Shown piece by piece: positions 43,216 through 47,373 of a stretch of 47,373 nucleotides of DNA. The DNA is from Methylacidimicrobium fagopyrum (GTDB lineage: Bacteria > Verrucomicrobiota > Verrucomicrobiia > Limisphaerales > UBA11358). The position numbers and the translations under genes were made by a program. The DNA is taken from contig JAMFSJ010000079.1 of NCBI GenBank assembly GCA_026225255.1, positions 1 to 47,373 on the forward strand, given 5' to 3'. Below the pieces are notes generated by a model that worked only from the letters and a program-made list of their open reading frames with translations, made no database searches and was not told the origin of the DNA. Position 1 is the stretch's first letter, and each line of letters starts with the position of its first letter.

Positions 43216-44097
43216 TTATGGGCGCGTCATTTTCTTGCGAGCAGATTCGAGGATTTCACGTTCCCGGGCGGTCAGGCTTTCCATGCCGTGGGCGAAGACT
43301 TTTTCGAGGATGGGATCCACTTTGCTCTGCACGAATTCATCGGTGGAGACTTCTTCCTCAACCGGCGCCGAACGCCAGAATTTCTTTTCACCCGCGCGCG
43401 TGGTAACGGTTTCACGCGGACGTTCTTCGCGACGGCGAAAGCCAGTCCATTGCGGCCAACTGCCGTGCAGGATTTGGCGGGCGTAAAGGAATCCAGTCAA
43501 AATACCGCCCAAATGCGCGGCGTTGGCAATTTTACTATTCGGCGTCAAAATGCCAAGCATCGACAAGCCAACACTGATCCAGAAAAATGTCCGACCCGTC
43601 ATCGTGACGGGAATGAAATATAAAATGAGCGTAAAACTTTCCCGCCAATTGATGATCGTAAACGCGCCGATCAATCCCGCCGCACCGGCCGACGCGCCGA
43701 CCACCGCTGAATCAAATGAATGGATTGAGAGGGCAAACAACATTTGCACCACGCCGCCCATAACGCCGCTGACAAAATAAATTCCCAAAAAACGGCGAGC
43801 CCCAAGAATGGTTTCAACCGAACGGCCAAAACAAAAAATCGCCAGCGAGTTGAAAAGAATGTGCATCCAACCTTCGTGCATGAATTGGAAGGTCAATAAT
43901 TGCCAGAGGTAGCCGGTCTTGATGCCAGCGAGGCTTAAGGCGAAATATTTATCCTGAATCAACAAATTGTGCGGGTTTTGCTGCGAGGCCAATTGCACGA
44001 GAAACACGACAAAATTGACCACCAACAGCACAATCGTCCAAGAAACACGCGGGGCGTGATATTCCGGCTGGCGCATATAATCGCGATCTTCGAGCAT
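43216..44097 (-). CDS. second rhomboid-family protease with a matching C-terminal module
   Basis: A 293-residue rhomboid. HEGWMHILFNSLAIFCFG, catalytic serine in VVGASAGAAGLIG and histidine in AAHLGG. The C-terminal tail FVQSKVDPILEKVFAHGMES then LTAREREILESARKKM is the same module as in the 22086-22934 rhomboid, suggesting a shared partner or regulator. It starts one base after the LolD stop (TAAT ATG), so the genes are coupled. Confidence 0.9.
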   Translation of the reverse strand: MLEDRDYMRQPEYHAPRVSWTIVLLVVNFVVFLVQLASQQNPHNLLIQDKYFALSLAGIKTGYLWQLLTFQFMHEGWMHILFNSLAIFCFGRSVETILGARRFLGIYFVSGVMGGVVQMLFALSIHSFDSAVVGASAGAAGLIGAFTIINWRESFTLILYFIPVTMTGRTFFWISVGLSMLGILTPNSKIANAAHLGGILTGFLYARQILHGSWPQWTGFRRREERPRETVTTRAGEKKFWRSAPVEEEVSTDEFVQSKVDPILEKVFAHGMESLTAREREILESARKKMTRP

Positions 44098-44098
44098 A

Positions 44099-44771
<673 letters not shown>

Positions 44772-44779
<8 letters not shown>

Positions 44780-46067
44780 AACGCAGTGCCTCCACGGGTT
44801 TCAAACGGCTGGCATAATGCGCCGGCAAAATGGCCGCCGCCAGACAGATCACCAGCGAGCCGCCACAGATGATCGCGATGTCCGACGGGCTGATCAGCGC
44901 GGGCAAACCGCCGAAACCATAAACCATGGGAGAAAACAGTTGGGCGCCGGTCAGCCGGTTGATGAAGTGCAGAAAATCATTGCGGACATGCAGCGCAAAT
45001 AATCCCAGTGCCAGCCCGATAACAATGCCCAGAATGCTGATGACCACGCTTTGGATCACGAACACCGACATCACTTGAAAATTCGTCGCGCCGACGGCTT
45101 TCATAATACCGATATCGCGCGTTTTCAAAATGACAAACGTGATCAGCGTGCAAGTGATCCCGAACGACGCGACGATCACGATGAAAAACATCAAGTAATA
45201 CATCATGCCTTTTTCCACCACGACCGCACTGAGCAAGGGATTGTCATCCATCCATGCCTTGAAATTAAAGCCATTTCCCAAGGATTTACTTAACTGGTTG
45301 GCTACCAAATTAGCTTGATACGGATCTTTGAGCGTCACGACCAGGCCGTGCACCGAATCCGAGTCTCCGAGGTCATATAAATCTTGAGCATTATCCAGCG
45401 AGGCGATCACCACGTGGGCATCAAAATCATAATAGCCCGTGTCAAAAACCCCACGCACTTCATAATCGGTTGGCATGATGGCGACAAATTCTTTGCGATC
45501 ATACGCCGCCTTCATTTTTCTGATTTCATTCGCAGAATAAATGGATACGTGATCGCCAACTTGCAAATGCAAATTTCTCGCAAAATCTCCGCCGACCACC
45601 AATCCCCGCCCGCTCAAATTAAATTCACCGCCGATAAGTTGATTGGGCAACCGGCTGGTCTTCGCCTCATTCTTCGGATCCATGCCGCGCAGAAGCGGCG
45701 TGTCTTGGAACGATCCTTGGTTCGTGCCACCTTCGGTTTCCAACAACACCGGTCCCATCACAAAGGGTGAAACGCCGGCGACATTTGGGTTAGTGATAAT
45801 CCGATCGGCAGTCGTCTGATAATTTTGCATCGTCGTGCTGGTGCCCGTCAACGGATCGGCTTGCATGACTTGGAGGTGCGGACTGAAGCCGATAATTTTT
45901 TCGCGCAAGTCGTGATCGAACCCGCTCATCACACTGATGACAATGATCAAAACCGCCACGCCCAGCGCGACACCGATGATGGAGATCAGGGTGATGATGG
46001 CAACGAATGTCCGTTTGGGCCGCAGATAACGCAGCGCCAGCAACAATTCAAACGGCAATTTTGACAT
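44772..46067 (-). CDS. LolC/LolE-family ABC transporter permease
   Basis: A 431-residue permease with the FtsX-like layout: an N-terminal membrane helix, LRPKRTFVAIITLISIIGVALGVAVLI, a large periplasmic domain, and three C-terminal helices with RDIGIMKAVGAT and the terminal SRLKPVEALRYE. These are the marks of the LolC/E family, which releases lipoproteins from the inner membrane. A single permease rather than a LolC-LolE pair, so it may act as a homodimer (LolF-like). It is first in a run that continues through the rhomboid and EamA genes. Confidence 0.92.
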
Positions 46068-46228
46068 GGCCGCACAGGCTAAAGGTGCGCGCTGGCGGTG
46101 TCAATTGGCGGACGGTAAAGAAAAATCACTACGCCATTCTGGCCGGGTTGGCTGGCCAACTGTGTCATTGGACTTCGGATTGACGTTTCGCGTTTCTATT
46201 TTTATCTGGATTGGTTATTTTGCTCGAA

Positions 46229-47110
46229 ATGAAAGGCATTATCCTCGCTGGCGGCGCGGGTTCACGGCTATATCCGCTCACGCTCGTTGCGAGCAAGCAG
46301 CTGCAACCGGTTTATGATAAACCGATGGTTTATTATCCCCTCACGACACTGATCGAAGGCGGCATTCGCGAGTTGTGCCTGATTTCCACCCCGCATGATC
46401 TGCCGCGTTTTCAACAGTTGCTCGGCGACGGCTCGCGCTTTGGTTTGACGATTGATTATCGCGAACAGGCCCAGCCGGAAGGAATCGCCCAGGCATTTCT
46501 CATCGCGGAAGATTTTATTGGCCAGGACGCGGTGACGCTGGCCCTGGGTGACAATATTTTTTACGGCGGCGATACTTTTCAACGCGCGTTTGCCGAATTC
46601 AAATCTGGCGCGACGATTTTTGGTTATCACGTCAATGATCCGGAACGTTACGGCGTGGTGGAATTTGACGCGCATGGCAAGGCCGTTTCCATTGAGGAAA
46701 AACCAAAGTCGCCCAAGAGCAATTACGCGGTTCCGGGGCTTTATATTTTCGACAACGAAGTTATCCGCATCACCAAAAACCTGAAGCCGTCCGCGCGCGG
46801 GGAATTGGAAATCACGGCGGTGAACGTGGAATATATGCGCCGCAACGAACTGCGGGTGCATCGGTTGCCGCGCGGATTTGCGTGGCTTGATGCGGGCACG
46901 AGCAGCAGCTTGCACGAGGCGAGCGCGTATGTGCAGACGATTGAAAAACGCGCGGGCGTCAAGATCGGTTGCCCCGAAGAAGCGGCGTTTCGCAATGGTA
47001 TTCTCTCGCTTAGTCAGCTCGAGGAACAGATGGCCAAAATGCCGAACTGTGAATATCGCGCGTATCTCGAACATGAAGTCGTGGCGGAAGCGAAACGGCT
47101 GGAAAAATAA
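46229..47110 (+). CDS. rfbA: glucose-1-phosphate thymidylyltransferase
   Basis: Makes dTDP-glucose, the first step of dTDP-rhamnose synthesis. The 293-residue protein has KGIILAGGAGSRLYPLT, KQLQPVYDKPMVYYPLT, LGDNIFYG and AWLDAGTSSSLHEAS, all typical of RmlA. Start ATG 46229. The following gene is a Rossmann-fold reductase start, consistent with an rml-type cluster for surface polysaccharide. Confidence 0.95.
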   Translation: MKGIILAGGAGSRLYPLTLVASKQLQPVYDKPMVYYPLTTLIEGGIRELCLISTPHDLPRFQQLLGDGSRFGLTIDYREQAQPEGIAQAFLIAEDFIGQDAVTLALGDNIFYGGDTFQRAFAEFKSGATIFGYHVNDPERYGVVEFDAHGKAVSIEEKPKSPKSNYAVPGLYIFDNEVIRITKNLKPSARGELEITAVNVEYMRRNELRVHRLPRGFAWLDAGTSSSLHEASAYVQTIEKRAGVKIGCPEEAAFRNGILSLSQLEEQMAKMPNCEYRAYLEHEVVAEAKRLEK

Positions 47111-47175
47111 ATCGCTGATGAGCGCGGATAAAAAACAAAACGCAGAGGCAACCAATCTCGGCAACTCTTTCGGGT

Positions 47176-47196
47176 CGCCGCACTTCGGCGTTTTTT
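47176..47196 (+). terminator. terminator after rfbA
   Basis: CGCCG-cactt-CGGCG followed by six T. It lies about 65 bp after the rfbA stop and just before the next gene, so the two may be separate transcripts or this hairpin may attenuate. Confidence 0.75.
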
Positions 47197-47220
47197 CAGC
47201 TTTAGTTAAATAACAATTTT

Positions 47221-47373
47221 ATGATCCTTCTTCTGGGTGCCACTGGTTATATCGGCGAAGCGTTCGCGCGCGAATTGACGCGGCGCGGACAACCTTTCCT
47301 GCCGTTTTCACGCAAGGAGATCGATTATTCCCGCTTCGACATCCTGGTGAAGTTTCTCAAAGAGAAAAAGCCC
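47221..47373 (+). CDS. partial NAD(P)-dependent sugar-nucleotide reductase/epimerase, cut by the window end
   Basis: The first 51 codons: MILLLGATGYIGEAFARELT with the Rossmann dinucleotide motif GATGYIG. This is the start of an extended SDR such as a dTDP-4-dehydrorhamnose reductase or epimerase; the rest lies beyond the window. Its position after rfbA fits an rml-type locus. Confidence 0.7.
   Translation, partial: MILLLGATGYIGEAFARELTRRGQPFLPFSRKEIDYSRFDILVKFLKEKKP

Noticed and set aside
47130..47200. Riboswitch upstream of the last gene
   Set aside because: Only a short GC hairpin with six T is seen; no conserved riboswitch core could be matched.

Overview
The window looks like a chromosome segment of a free-living verrucomicrobial bacterium, probably the Pedosphaera/Limisphaerales branch. 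This is inferred from gene content, the moderately high G+C of most genes, and intergenic space full of short palindromic 'word' repeats. No rRNA or other taxonomic marker is present, so the assignment is tentative. About 45 protein genes, one tRNA gene and one complete insertion element are supported.

Layout. 1-7.2 kb: secreted esterase, PAP2 phosphatase, ArnT-like glycosyltransferase, YugP-type Zn protease, then primary-type sigma factor, apt and a dolichol-phosphate-mannose-synthase-like glycosyltransferase. 7.4-10.3 kb: an A+T-rich minus-strand cassette of two tiny ORFs, a patatin phospholipase with PLD-like and ParB-like C-terminal segments, and a protein with primase-like motifs, joined by ATGA overlaps. 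10.3-11.4 kb: a small gene of unknown function, an array of sixteen 21-bp degenerate repeats and a large palindrome. 11.4-20.8 kb: glycosyltransferase-PHP fusion, an unknown helical protein, YmdB phosphodiesterase, a UPF0175/DUF3368 toxin-antitoxin pair translationally joined to a double M16 protease, and an exported protein. 20.8-29.7 kb: RsmB-like methyltransferase, rhomboid, methyltransferase, aconitase, pgsA, bcp and a GH76 gene.

29.67-32.54 kb is a 2,874-bp IS1-type element with 16-bp terminal inverted repeats and an 8-bp target duplication. It sits inside codons 2-4 of the GH76 gene and carries a transposase, three passenger ORFs and a tRNA with a histidine-type acceptor end but an AGU anticodon. 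32.6-37 kb: prs with a terminator-like leader, then a DUF350-lipoprotein-glutathionylspermidine synthase-DUF4178 envelope module. 37-47.4 kb: glnS, a low-G+C RelA/SpoT-domain gene, a membrane protein, a minus-strand run (LolC/E-LolD-rhomboid-EamA-purB) and the start of a dTDP-sugar locus.

Best candidates for undescribed biology are the patatin/primase-like cassette, the element-borne tRNA with its passengers, and the 21-bp array. Functions given for these are inferences from motifs read by eye; no database search was possible.
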